From JBCCZC01 sp039188505 (GTDB lineage Bacteria; Pseudomonadota; Gammaproteobacteria; Xanthomonadales; SZUA-38), in the NCBI GenBank assembly GCA_039188505.1, contig JBCCZC010000202.1:1-9869 (forward strand): a stretch of 9,869 bases of DNA, given 5' to 3'. Positions 1 to 7,770 of the stretch are shown piece after piece. The position numbers were made by a program, and so were the translations under genes. Position 1 is the stretch's first letter. Each line of letters starts with the position of its first letter. Below the pieces are notes generated by a model. The model was not told the origin of the DNA. It made no database searches and saw nothing but the letters and a program-made list of their open reading frames with translations.

Positions 1-1260
<1,260 letters not shown>

Positions 1261-1319
1261 GGCTGTTTCCGGGCATTTGGATGATCCGGGGTCTGCCCGG
1301 GGTCGCGGGTCCTGGCATT

Positions 1320-1336
1320 CTGTCGGACATCGACAG
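1320..1336. repeat. Perfect inverted repeat CTGTCG-N5-CGACAG upstream of typA
   Basis: Two perfect six-base arms are separated by five bases, 60-76 bases before the typA ATG. It could be a small hairpin in the leader or a dimeric regulator site. It does not fit the LexA spacing (CTG-N10-CAG; here N11). Function is unknown. Confidence 0.35.
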
Positions 1337-1372
1337 GCCGCTCGCCGCGCGCCTGCGGACGTTGTGGCGCCG

Positions 1373-1392
1373 AGGCCCGAACTCAAGGGCCT
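1373..1392 (-). terminator. Weak stem-loop after the amino acid dehydrogenase gene
   Basis: AGGCCC and GGGCCT can pair across an eight-base loop, starting about 18 bases after the dehydrogenase stop codon. No run of T follows on the minus strand, so it is a poor intrinsic terminator at best. Confidence 0.2.
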
Positions 1393-1409
1393 GACGTCAA
1401 CCCGGACCG

Positions 1410-2714
1410 TCAGCCCGCGGCCCAGTCGCCCTCGAACAGGTGCCGGATGATGCGGTGGGTGCGGTCTCCCCAGACGGGGTGCGGAATCTCCCCAAGGCGA
1501 TCGGCAAGCGCGACGGCCTCGTCCCAGGGCGTGGTGCCGGCGTCACGCGCAGCGGCCAACACCTCGAGGGTTCGCTGGAAGACACCCTCCGGCGCCCCTC
1601 GATCGAGGTGAGCCGTGATCGCAGGATCGTCGTCGAACCAGCCGTACTGCTCGTTGGCGCAGTTGACGATGCCCATGCGGTTGGCCAGGAAGTCCGGCAC
1701 GAACAGGACGCCGCGTTCCCGCAGCAGATCCGCGTCCCGGTCGGGATCCGCGAGCTGGTTGTTCGCCGCACCGCAGACGAGGGGCGCGTTCAGCCTCGCG
1801 ATGGTCTCGGGGTTCAGGATCCCGCCGACGGCGTTCGGCGCCAGGACGTCGCAGTGCGTACCGAGGATGGTCTGGTCCGACGCATCGACGGTGCGCGCGC
1901 GCAGCCGCTCGTCCGCGACGTCGGTCCGCACCTGCGCGACCAGGGCCTCGTCGATGTCCACGGCGTCGATCCTGGCCACGTCGCGTTCGAGCAGGGACGT
2001 CACCATGAAGCCCGCCACGTTGCCGAGTCCCTGCATGGCGACATGAGCGCCGGCAAGGCTGCCCTGACCCAGGTGCTCGAACGCGGCCTCCATGGCCACG
2101 ACGACGCCCTCGGCCGTCAGCCGGCTCGGGTTACCGCTGCCGCCCATCGCTTCGGGCACGCAGGTGGTGAAACGGGTCGTCGCGTGGATCTCGACCATAT
2201 CGGCCGGCCGCGTGCCCACGTCCTCCGCGGTGACGTAGCAGCCGCGCAGCCCCGATATGAAACGTCCGTAGTCGCGGTAGATGGCGCGACGGACCTCCGG
2301 ATCCCGGTGGTCGACCTCGGCACGCCGGGCGATCAGGCCCTTGCCCCCACCCCACCAGAGCCCGGCCAGCGCGTTCTTCTGGCCCATGCCGCGGCTCAGC
2401 CGGAGGCCGTCGCGCACGAAGGCCTCGACCGTGTCATAGCCCCAGAAGCGCACCCCGCCGGCGCCCTGGCCGCGTAGCGTGCGATGCAGGGCCGCGGCCA
2501 GCAGATGCCCGCTCTCCGCACCGATCTCGAAGAAGAGCGCCTCGTGCCGGTCGAAATCCGTCCGGTCGGCCGCAGCCCAGGCCGCCAGGCCCTCGAGCGC
2601 CGGGTGAGACACGCGAATCCCGCACTGGGCGTCATGAACGATGGCGGCCCGACGGACACCGGCGGCACGCAGGCCGGCGATGAAATCATCGGTTGAAAGC
2701 TGGGGGCTGAGCAT
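1410..2714 (-). CDS. Glu/Leu/Phe/Val-family amino acid dehydrogenase (leucine dehydrogenase-like)
   Basis: This is a predicted cytosolic NAD-dependent L-amino acid dehydrogenase that oxidatively deaminates a branched or hydrophobic amino acid to its 2-oxo acid and ammonia, or runs in reverse. The protein has 434 residues; typical leucine dehydrogenases have about 360, so there is extra sequence, mostly N-terminal. Visible family hallmarks are Lys113 and Lys125 (12 apart, the second in GGGKG), the catalytic Asp165 in TAEDVGT, a Rossmann motif GLGNVA (229-234) with an acidic residue at the end of the second strand (around 253-255, favouring NAD), and GAANNQL (315-321). The segment that reads roughly APDYVINAGG in leucine dehydrogenase is VPDFLANRMG here (339-348), so the substrate pocket probably differs. 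The gene is divergent from the SUMF1-like gene. Family is secure; substrate is not. Confidence 0.87.
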   Translation of the reverse strand: MLSPQLSTDDFIAGLRAAGVRRAAIVHDAQCGIRVSHPALEGLAAWAAADRTDFDRHEALFFEIGAESGHLLAAALHRTLRGQGAGGVRFWGYDTVEAFVRDGLRLSRGMGQKNALAGLWWGGGKGLIARRAEVDHRDPEVRRAIYRDYGRFISGLRGCYVTAEDVGTRPADMVEIHATTRFTTCVPEAMGGSGNPSRLTAEGVVVAMEAAFEHLGQGSLAGAHVAMQGLGNVAGFMVTSLLERDVARIDAVDIDEALVAQVRTDVADERLRARTVDASDQTILGTHCDVLAPNAVGGILNPETIARLNAPLVCGAANNQLADPDRDADLLRERGVLFVPDFLANRMGIVNCANEQYGWFDDDPAITAHLDRGAPEGVFQRTLEVLAAARDAGTTPWDEAVALADRLGEIPHPVWGDRTHRIIRHLFEGDWAAG

Positions 2715-2848
2715 GGCGCGTATCCGCAGACGGCAAGGTGGGAAAGGTAGGTCGGTGCCTGAAGTGATGCAAGTTGAAACAGGATCGGGAAATTCCTCGT
2801 TTCCGTGTTAGCTTTCGGCTAGCAGCAGCAATACATTCGGAGACGTCT
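2715..2848. promoter_or_regulatory. Divergent intergenic region between dehydrogenase and SUMF1-like genes
   Basis: This 134-base region must carry the promoters of two divergent genes. For the leftward gene a weak candidate is TTGCAT (minus strand, 2767-2772), a 17-base spacer and TACCTT (2744-2749), which would give a leader of about 23 bases. For the rightward gene TTGAAA at 2774-2779 resembles a -35 box, but no good -10 box follows at 16-18 bases. The region is more AT-rich than its flanks. The box assignments are weak. Confidence 0.3.
2839..2843 (+). promoter_or_regulatory. Ribosome binding site (GGAGA) fixing the start of the SUMF1-like gene
   Basis: GGAGA lies five bases before the ATG at 2849. 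Starting there places a signal peptide at the very N-terminus. An in-frame TTG at 2774 would add 25 residues in front of the signal peptide and has no comparable ribosome site. Confidence 0.7.
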
Positions 2849-4540
2849 ATGCAACGGTTCTCCCTGGCGATTCGTTCGTCGCTTCCGGCCATCGCGTTCG
2901 CGCTTGCCGGTGGTCTCTGGACCGAGGGGGTCCAGGGCCAGGAGGAAGGCGCGTCCCAGGACCCGCCGGCCCGCGAGGAAGAGCGGATCCGCAGGCTTGG
3001 TGATTCCCTGACGGTCGCTCCCGAGGAGGAGTGGGTGCCGCAGCTCAATATCGACACGACCCGGCAGCGCATCAACGAGCTGCTGGCGGAGGCCAGCGCG
3101 CTCGAGCAGTCGGGTCAGCTCGTGCTCCCGCGCAGCGCCAGTGCCGCGGATCGTTTCCTGGAGATCCTCGACCTCGAACCCGGCCAGGGCGACGCCGCGG
3201 CGGGCCTTGCCCGGGTCGTCGACGATCTGCGCGCGCGCGCGACCGCAGCGGTCGATGCCGGCGACTTCGACACGGCCACGCCGCTGATCGACCGCCTCGA
3301 CGAGCTCGCCCCGGGCGACCCCGCCGTGACCACGCTGCGGGGCGCCGGCCTGCGCTCCGCCCGGATCCAGTCGATCCGCGACGCGGCTCAGGCCGCCGAG
3401 ACGGCGGGGACCTTCGAGGGCGACGACGGCGCCATTGCCCGCTACCGGGCGCTGCTCGAACTCGAGACCGATGATCCCGGCGCCACCGACGGCCTCGCGA
3501 GGATCGCCGCCCAGCTCGGCGAAGCTGCGCGCACCGCCCTCGACGGAGACGCTCTCGACGAGGCGCTGCGGCTCGACGCCGTCGCCGTGAGTGCCGGCGC
3601 GGTCTCGGCGGCCCAGAGCCTGGTAGGTGCAGCCGAGACCACGATCGAGCGCCGGATCGAGTCCCCTGATCCGGCGAGCGCCGAGGGCCTGCTCGAGCAG
3701 CTCCGTGCCGCTGCTCCCGACCGCGCGGCCGCGCTGGCGCCGACCTTGGCGCGGGCCATCGTCGATGCTGCATTCCCGCCAGGCGAGCGCTTCTCGGTCG
3801 ACGCGCTGGGTAGCGCCGCCATGATCGTGATCCTGCCGGACGACGGCGAGCGTGTGGCGCTGGCCGAGACCGAAATCAGCGTGGCGACCTTCGGTCGCTT
3901 CGTCGAGGCAACCGGGTACCGGACCGATGCCGAGCGCGACGGCTCCTCCATCGTCTTCGACGCGGATACCGCTGGCTTCGCGCGCGCGGACGGCGTGACC
4001 TGGCGCGACGACTATCTCGGCGAGCCGGCGGACGCCGCGCTCCCGGTCGTTCACGTTTCCTGGAATGACGCCGTCGCGTTCGTCGAGTGGCTTTCCGCCG
4101 AGACCGGTGAGACCTTTCGGCTGCCTTATCATGCCGAGCACAGCTTCGCGACGGCTGCCGGCACCTCCACGCGCTACTGGTGGGGTCGACGTTCGCCGGA
4201 GGAGCCCGTCGAGAACCTCGCCGGGCTGCGCGACAGCTACGACGACGACACGAGCTGGACGGCCGGGTTCAGCGGCTACGCGGACGGCTACTGGGGCCCA
4301 GCTCCCGTCGACGCCTTTCCGCCCAACCCGCTCGGCTTTCGCAGTCTAGCCGGCAACGTGATGGAGTGGTCCGCCGACTGCTACGAGGAAGCGTGCGAGC
4401 GCCGCACGATCCTGGGCGGAAGCTGGAACAGCCAGCCGGAACGCGCCGAGGCCGAATCACGATCGCGAGCCGGGCCGACCGAGCGCTCTGCCTTCGTCGG
4501 CTTCCGCGTGGTGCGCGAGCTCTACGAATCGGCCGAATGA
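2849..4540 (+). CDS. Exported protein with helical (TPR-like) repeats and a non-catalytic SUMF1/FGE-like domain
   Basis: The 563-residue product begins with a signal peptide (basic start MQRFSLAIR, hydrophobic core to about 22, likely cleavage near 28-31), so it should act in the periplasm or outside. After an acidic linker (31-65), residues about 75-300 form roughly five degenerate helix-pair units with the pattern A-x-x-AGDFDxA-x-x-LxxLxxLxPGDP, resembling TPRs. Residues about 310-560 are a formylglycine-generating-enzyme (SUMF1) fold: VVHVSWNDAVAFVEWLS (400-416), YWWG (443-446), GNVMEWSADCY (502-512), LGGSW (522-526) and GFRVVRE (551-557). Formylglycine-generating enzymes need two cysteines between GGSW and GFR; none is present here. 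The RLPTEAEW motif reads RLPYHAEH, and the N-terminal strand region with GxFxMG is shortened. A binding or scaffold role is more likely than sulfatase activation. The gene converges on the epimerase gene. Confidence 0.85.
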   Translation: MQRFSLAIRSSLPAIAFALAGGLWTEGVQGQEEGASQDPPAREEERIRRLGDSLTVAPEEEWVPQLNIDTTRQRINELLAEASALEQSGQLVLPRSASAADRFLEILDLEPGQGDAAAGLARVVDDLRARATAAVDAGDFDTATPLIDRLDELAPGDPAVTTLRGAGLRSARIQSIRDAAQAAETAGTFEGDDGAIARYRALLELETDDPGATDGLARIAAQLGEAARTALDGDALDEALRLDAVAVSAGAVSAAQSLVGAAETTIERRIESPDPASAEGLLEQLRAAAPDRAAALAPTLARAIVDAAFPPGERFSVDALGSAAMIVILPDDGERVALAETEISVATFGRFVEATGYRTDAERDGSSIVFDADTAGFARADGVTWRDDYLGEPADAALPVVHVSWNDAVAFVEWLSAETGETFRLPYHAEHSFATAAGTSTRYWWGRRSPEEPVENLAGLRDSYDDDTSWTAGFSGYADGYWGPAPVDAFPPNPLGFRSLAGNVMEWSADCYEEACERRTILGGSWNSQPERAEAESRSRAGPTERSAFVGFRVVRELYESAE

Positions 4541-4546
4541 CGCCCC

Positions 4547-4560
4547 GAGCGGCGGCGCTC
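4547..4560. terminator. Small hairpin in the convergent gene junction
   Basis: GAGCG and CGCTC pair across a four-base loop, between the converging stop codons at 4538-4540 and 4559-4561. Flanking CCCC (4543-4546) and GGGG (4568-4571) could lengthen an alternative stem. There is no T-tract on either strand, so bidirectional termination is only a possibility. Confidence 0.25.
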
Positions 4561-5401
4561 AGCTCGTGGGGTGCTCCGCGAGCAGGCTCCGGAGGCCGTG
4601 GCGAGGCTTGAAGCCCAGCCCCGCGCGGATGCCCTCGGTGACGTAGACGCGGTCGATGCGCTGCGGCAGCGCCCAGCCCCGGGATGCAAATTCGGCTTCA
4701 GCCCAGGGGCAGCGGCGCCGGATGACGCCGGCCGCATCCAACCAGAGCGCCTCGACGTCCTCGCGCCGAAAAGGAGAAGGTGCCGAAACGTTGTAGACGC
4801 TGAAGCCCCGATCCTCACGGAGAAGCGCTCGCGCGTGCGCCTCCGCAACATCTCGCGCGTCCACGCCCCGGTAGAGGCGATAGGCCGCCATTAGCTCCGG
4901 CGATTCCGGGAAGCAGCGCGACATTCTCAGCGAGGTCACGGCCATCGCGTTGCCGACAGCGAGGCAAAGCGCCTCGGCCGCCTGTTTGGTCTCGTCGTAG
5001 ATATCGCGAGGTCGCGGTTCGACAGACTCGTCGATCCAGCTTGCTCGGCGCTCTTCGGCCAGTGCGTCACCGTAGATCGAGGTCGAACTCGTGAGCACGA
5101 ATCGCCCTACGCCGTGCTCGAGTGCTGCATCCAGCAGCCGCTGGGTCACCGCGACATTGATGGCCCGGAAGGCCGACTCGCTTGCCGCGCCGACGTGCGG
5201 CGCGTGCAACGCCGCGCAATGGACAATCCCATCGCATCCGGCAACGTCGCCGGACACATCTCGCGTCGTGAGGTCGGCGGTGATGGCCGTCTGCGGCGCC
5301 GGTGCCCGGTCGATCCCGACGACCGCATGACCTGACGCCGCCAGGTGCCTGGCGATGACGCTGCCGATACGACCGGAGCTGCCGGTGAGTAGGATGCGCA
5401 C
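4559..5401 (-). CDS. NAD-dependent epimerase/dehydratase (extended SDR family)
   Basis: This cytosolic short-chain dehydrogenase of the extended type probably acts on a sugar or nucleotide sugar. Starting at the GTG at 5399-5401, the protein has 280 residues and begins MRILLTGSSGRIG. It shows GxxGxxG at residues 7-13, Asp31 at the end of strand 2 (favouring NAD), a catalytic Ser106 in TSSTSIYG and the YxxxK pair Tyr135/Lys139. The C-terminal substrate part carries GVDARDVAEAH, common in this superfamily, and at 280 residues it is shorter than GalE (about 340). A TTG ten codons upstream (5429-5431) also keeps the frame open, but it lies in the loop of the preceding gene's terminator, so the GTG is preferred. 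No strong ribosome site precedes the GTG. Substrate is unknown; uronate dehydrogenase-like or generic sugar epimerase are the alternatives. Confidence 0.83.
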   Translation of the reverse strand: MRILLTGSSGRIGSVIARHLAASGHAVVGIDRAPAPQTAITADLTTRDVSGDVAGCDGIVHCAALHAPHVGAASESAFRAINVAVTQRLLDAALEHGVGRFVLTSSTSIYGDALAEERRASWIDESVEPRPRDIYDETKQAAEALCLAVGNAMAVTSLRMSRCFPESPELMAAYRLYRGVDARDVAEAHARALLREDRGFSVYNVSAPSPFRREDVEALWLDAAGVIRRRCPWAEAEFASRGWALPQRIDRVYVTEGIRAGLGFKPRHGLRSLLAEHPTS

Positions 5402-5412
5402 GGGCTCGGAGG

Positions 5413-5445
5413 AAAAATCCGGGGCCGGCAATGCGCCGGCCCCGG
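5413..5445 (-). terminator. Strong rho-independent terminator of the TonB receptor gene
   Basis: A perfect 11-base-pair GC-rich stem (arms 5419-5429 and 5435-5445, loop 5430-5434) begins eight bases after the receptor stop codon and is followed on the minus strand by ATTTTT. On the plus strand no T-tract follows, so it acts leftward only. It separates the receptor gene from the epimerase gene, whose preferred start lies only about 12 bases past the T-tract. Confidence 0.88.
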
Positions 5446-5452
5446 TAGACGC

Positions 5453-7666
5453 TCAGAAGTTGATCCGGTACTCGATGCCCCAGCGAGCGGGCTCGTTCAC
5501 GAAACCGGTCAGGTTGTTGAAGTCGATACCGCCGACCAGCTCTTCCTCGTCGGTGATGTTCCGACCGAAGATAGCGATCTCCTGGCCGCCTTCCGCCTGG
5601 TCCCAGGCGTAGCCGATCCGGAGACCGAGCTCACCGAGGCTGTCGCCGGTGTACTCGGCGGACTCGTACAGGAAGAAGTTGACCTCATCGCGCCAGTAGT
5701 AGTCGCCGAAGACGAAGAACTCACCGCCACCCATCGCTTTCGTGTACTGGGCGGTCAGATTGAAGATCCATTCCGGCGCCTGGGGCAGCGGGTTGCCGTC
5801 GATGAGCACGCTGCCCTCGACCGGTCCCGGCGGATCCAGCACGGTGCAGCCGCTGCCGCACGGGGCGATCGCGAGCGTGCTGTCCTCGATCTCGGTGTCG
5901 TTGTAGCTGACGCCGGCGGTGACAAGGAAGTCCTCGGTCAGGAGCGCCTCGAGCTCGAGCTCGAAACCCTGGCCCGAAGACTGATCTGCGTTCAGCAGCT
6001 GATTGAAGTTCGCGGCGCCGCCGACGGCGGTGAGCTGTGGATCATCGATCTCGTAGCTGAAGAGCGAGAAGTTCAGGCGCGCGCGGCCGTCCATGAGCGT
6101 CGACTTCACGCCACCTTCGATGGAGACGATCGTCTCGGAATCCGCAACGGAGAGTGCATCACCGAAGAGGATCCGGCCCTGGATCGACGGGGCACGGAAG
6201 CCCCGCGCCACGCGTCCGTAGACGTTCACGTTGTCGTTGGCGAACCAGGTCAGGCTGATATCACCGCTCCACTCGCTGTCGTCCGGATTGGTCGTCAGCG
6301 GACCGATGGGGCCACCGCCGATCGGCGAGCTGAGGCGCTCGGCCACGAAGTCCTTCTCGTCGTCGGAGTAGCGCAGGCCAGCCTGCAGGACCCAGTCCTC
6401 GGACAGCTCGTAGTCGATCGAACCGAAGATCGCGACCGTGTCCGTTTCCTGATTCTGGCGGGCAAAGCCATTCTGCACGCCGCCGCCCAGCGTATCGAAG
6501 CTGAAGCTCTCGATGGTCAGGTCTTCATTGAAGTAGAAGAAGCCGACCTGCCAGTCCAGCGCGCCCCACTCGTTCGACGCCAGGCGGAACTCCTGGGTGA
6601 ACTGGTCGTGGTCCGGAATGCCGTCACCCGTCTCGGACGGGAACGGGATGAAGCCAGGACCGAATGGCGGCGCGAAGGAGGCGCCGAAACCGCCGTCGAT
6701 GTCGCCGCGCGACGAGAATTCGATCGACTCGTAGCCCGTGATCGAGGTGAACGTCGTCCGGCCGAGATCCCACTCGAGGGTCATCACGCCGCCGAAGGTC
6801 TCCAGCTTCTGGAAGTTGTCGCCATCGATCTGGACGCTGCCGATGTTGTAGTTGTCGCGATTGAAGTTGTTGCTGCCCGGCTCGATGATGTTCGCCCGGA
6901 ACAGGCGCGCGGTGCCGTCGAGGTAACGGGCATGCAGGTTGAAGAGCCCCGTGAAATTGTCGCTCTCATACATGAGCTGGCCACGCACCGCGTACTCGTC
7001 GAAGCCGCCGAGCACGTCACCACGGCCGGTGAAGTCGTTGTCGACCCAGTCGCTCCGATCCATGTAGATGCCGGAGAAGCGGCCGGACCAATTCTCGCTG
7101 AGCGGACCGCCGACGGCGCCTTCGATCCGGAAGGTGTCGTCCTCGCCGTAGCTGGCCCCGAAGTAACCCTCGTTCTCACGGGTCGGCTGCCGCGACTCGA
7201 ACTTGATGGTGCCGGCCGGCGTATTGCGCCCGAAGAGTGTGCCCTGCGGGCCGCGCAGCATCTCGATCCGATCAAGATCGAAGATCGGGAAGCCCTTCAG
7301 CAGCGGGTTCTCGAGGACGATGCCGTCGTATACCAGCGAGACGGGCTGCGACGCGTTCAGGTCGAAGTCGGGGTTGCCGAAGCCGCGGATGTAGAACCGC
7401 GGGAAGGACCGCCCGAACGACGATTCGATCTGCAGGCTCGGCAGGCGACCGCGGAGCAGGCGGATGTCCTCGCTCCCGGAGGTGAAGACGTCGAGCTTCT
7501 CGCCAGAAAGCGTCGAGATCGAGAACGGGATGTCCTGGACGTTTTCGGTCCGCTTCTGGGCCGTGACCACGACCTCTTCGAGCATGTCCTGGGCAACGGC
7601 GTTGCCGCTGACCGCGAAGGCAACCGCAGCCGCAAGCGCGAGCCGCGTCGGTTGGATGGATTTCAT
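5453..7666 (-). CDS. TonB-dependent outer-membrane receptor
   Basis: This is a gated outer-membrane beta-barrel that imports a ligand using energy passed from the inner membrane by TonB-ExbBD. The 737-residue product has a signal peptide with likely cleavage after AVA (residue 25), a TonB box EEVVVTA (30-36), a plug domain (about 40-160) with YIRGFG (92-97) and the classical RGPQGTLFGRNTPAGTI (138-154), then a 22-strand-type barrel rich in alternating aromatic residues and ending in Phe, as needed for BAM insertion. Cys603 and Cys607 are close enough to form a small disulfide in a predicted loop. An AGGAAA ribosome site (7672-7677) precedes the ATG by five bases. The substrate cannot be read from the sequence; a glycoside or oligosaccharide is suggested only by the neighbouring sugar phosphorylase, and siderophores or other ligands remain possible. 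Confidence 0.96.
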   Translation of the reverse strand: MKSIQPTRLALAAAVAFAVSGNAVAQDMLEEVVVTAQKRTENVQDIPFSISTLSGEKLDVFTSGSEDIRLLRGRLPSLQIESSFGRSFPRFYIRGFGNPDFDLNASQPVSLVYDGIVLENPLLKGFPIFDLDRIEMLRGPQGTLFGRNTPAGTIKFESRQPTRENEGYFGASYGEDDTFRIEGAVGGPLSENWSGRFSGIYMDRSDWVDNDFTGRGDVLGGFDEYAVRGQLMYESDNFTGLFNLHARYLDGTARLFRANIIEPGSNNFNRDNYNIGSVQIDGDNFQKLETFGGVMTLEWDLGRTTFTSITGYESIEFSSRGDIDGGFGASFAPPFGPGFIPFPSETGDGIPDHDQFTQEFRLASNEWGALDWQVGFFYFNEDLTIESFSFDTLGGGVQNGFARQNQETDTVAIFGSIDYELSEDWVLQAGLRYSDDEKDFVAERLSSPIGGGPIGPLTTNPDDSEWSGDISLTWFANDNVNVYGRVARGFRAPSIQGRILFGDALSVADSETIVSIEGGVKSTLMDGRARLNFSLFSYEIDDPQLTAVGGAANFNQLLNADQSSGQGFELELEALLTEDFLVTAGVSYNDTEIEDSTLAIAPCGSGCTVLDPPGPVEGSVLIDGNPLPQAPEWIFNLTAQYTKAMGGGEFFVFGDYYWRDEVNFFLYESAEYTGDSLGELGLRIGYAWDQAEGGQEIAIFGRNITDEEELVGGIDFNNLTGFVNEPARWGIEYRINF

Positions 7667-7770
7667 GCTGGTTTCCTGGTGTTGATTGTGGGTTGAGAAC
7701 GACCCTGCGCTGCCGGGGCCACAGGCGCCGAATCATCACATTTCCGTTAAACCGGGAGAAGTCCCGCTCG
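7667..7770 (-). promoter_or_regulatory. Leader/intergenic region between sugar phosphorylase and TonB receptor genes
   Basis: This 104-base gap holds a small hairpin near the phosphorylase stop (7753-7766), an imperfect palindrome CCGTTAAACCGG (7744-7755) and a TGTGATGAT stretch (minus strand, around 7732-7740) that resembles an extended -10 element but lacks a good -35. The receptor could have its own promoter or be transcribed from the upstream operon. The elements are weak when read by eye. Confidence 0.3.
7753..7766 (-). terminator. Weak hairpin after the sugar phosphorylase gene
   Basis: CGGGA and TCCCG pair across a four-base loop four bases past the phosphorylase stop, followed on the minus strand by GTTTAA. 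The short stem and short T-run suggest partial termination or 3' end protection at most. Confidence 0.28.

Larger units (their letters stand above)
1261..1409. other. 149-base intergenic region upstream of typA
   Basis: This gap lies between the dehydrogenase stop and the typA start; both genes run leftward. It contains a six-base-arm inverted repeat at 1320-1336, a possible hairpin at 1373-1392 and an eight-base direct repeat CCGGGGTC at 1286-1293 and 1297-1304 (period 11). No convincing sigma70 -35/-10 pair and no T-tract terminator was found by eye. Whether typA has its own promoter here or is read through from the dehydrogenase gene is open. Confidence 0.5.

Noticed and set aside
1320..1336. 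LexA (SOS) box upstream of typA
   Set aside because: The CTG and CAG halves are separated by 11 bases instead of 10, and typA is not a known SOS gene.
1440..2477. 345-codon plus-strand frame opposite the amino acid dehydrogenase gene
   Set aside because: It is antisense to a clear family member; its product is Arg/Gly/His-rich with no recognisable domain. Long antisense frames are expected in GC-rich DNA.
2774..2848. Upstream TTG start for the SUMF1-like gene
   Set aside because: It would place 25 residues before the signal peptide, and the GGAGA site supports the ATG at 2849.
2819..4141. 440-codon minus-strand frame opposite the SUMF1-like gene
   Set aside because: The plus-strand frame has a signal peptide, ribosome site and SUMF1 motifs; the opposite frame shows none and is composition-driven.
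3770..4530. Catalytic formylglycine-generating enzyme (sulfatase activator)
   Set aside because: The active-site cysteines are absent and no sulfatase gene is nearby.
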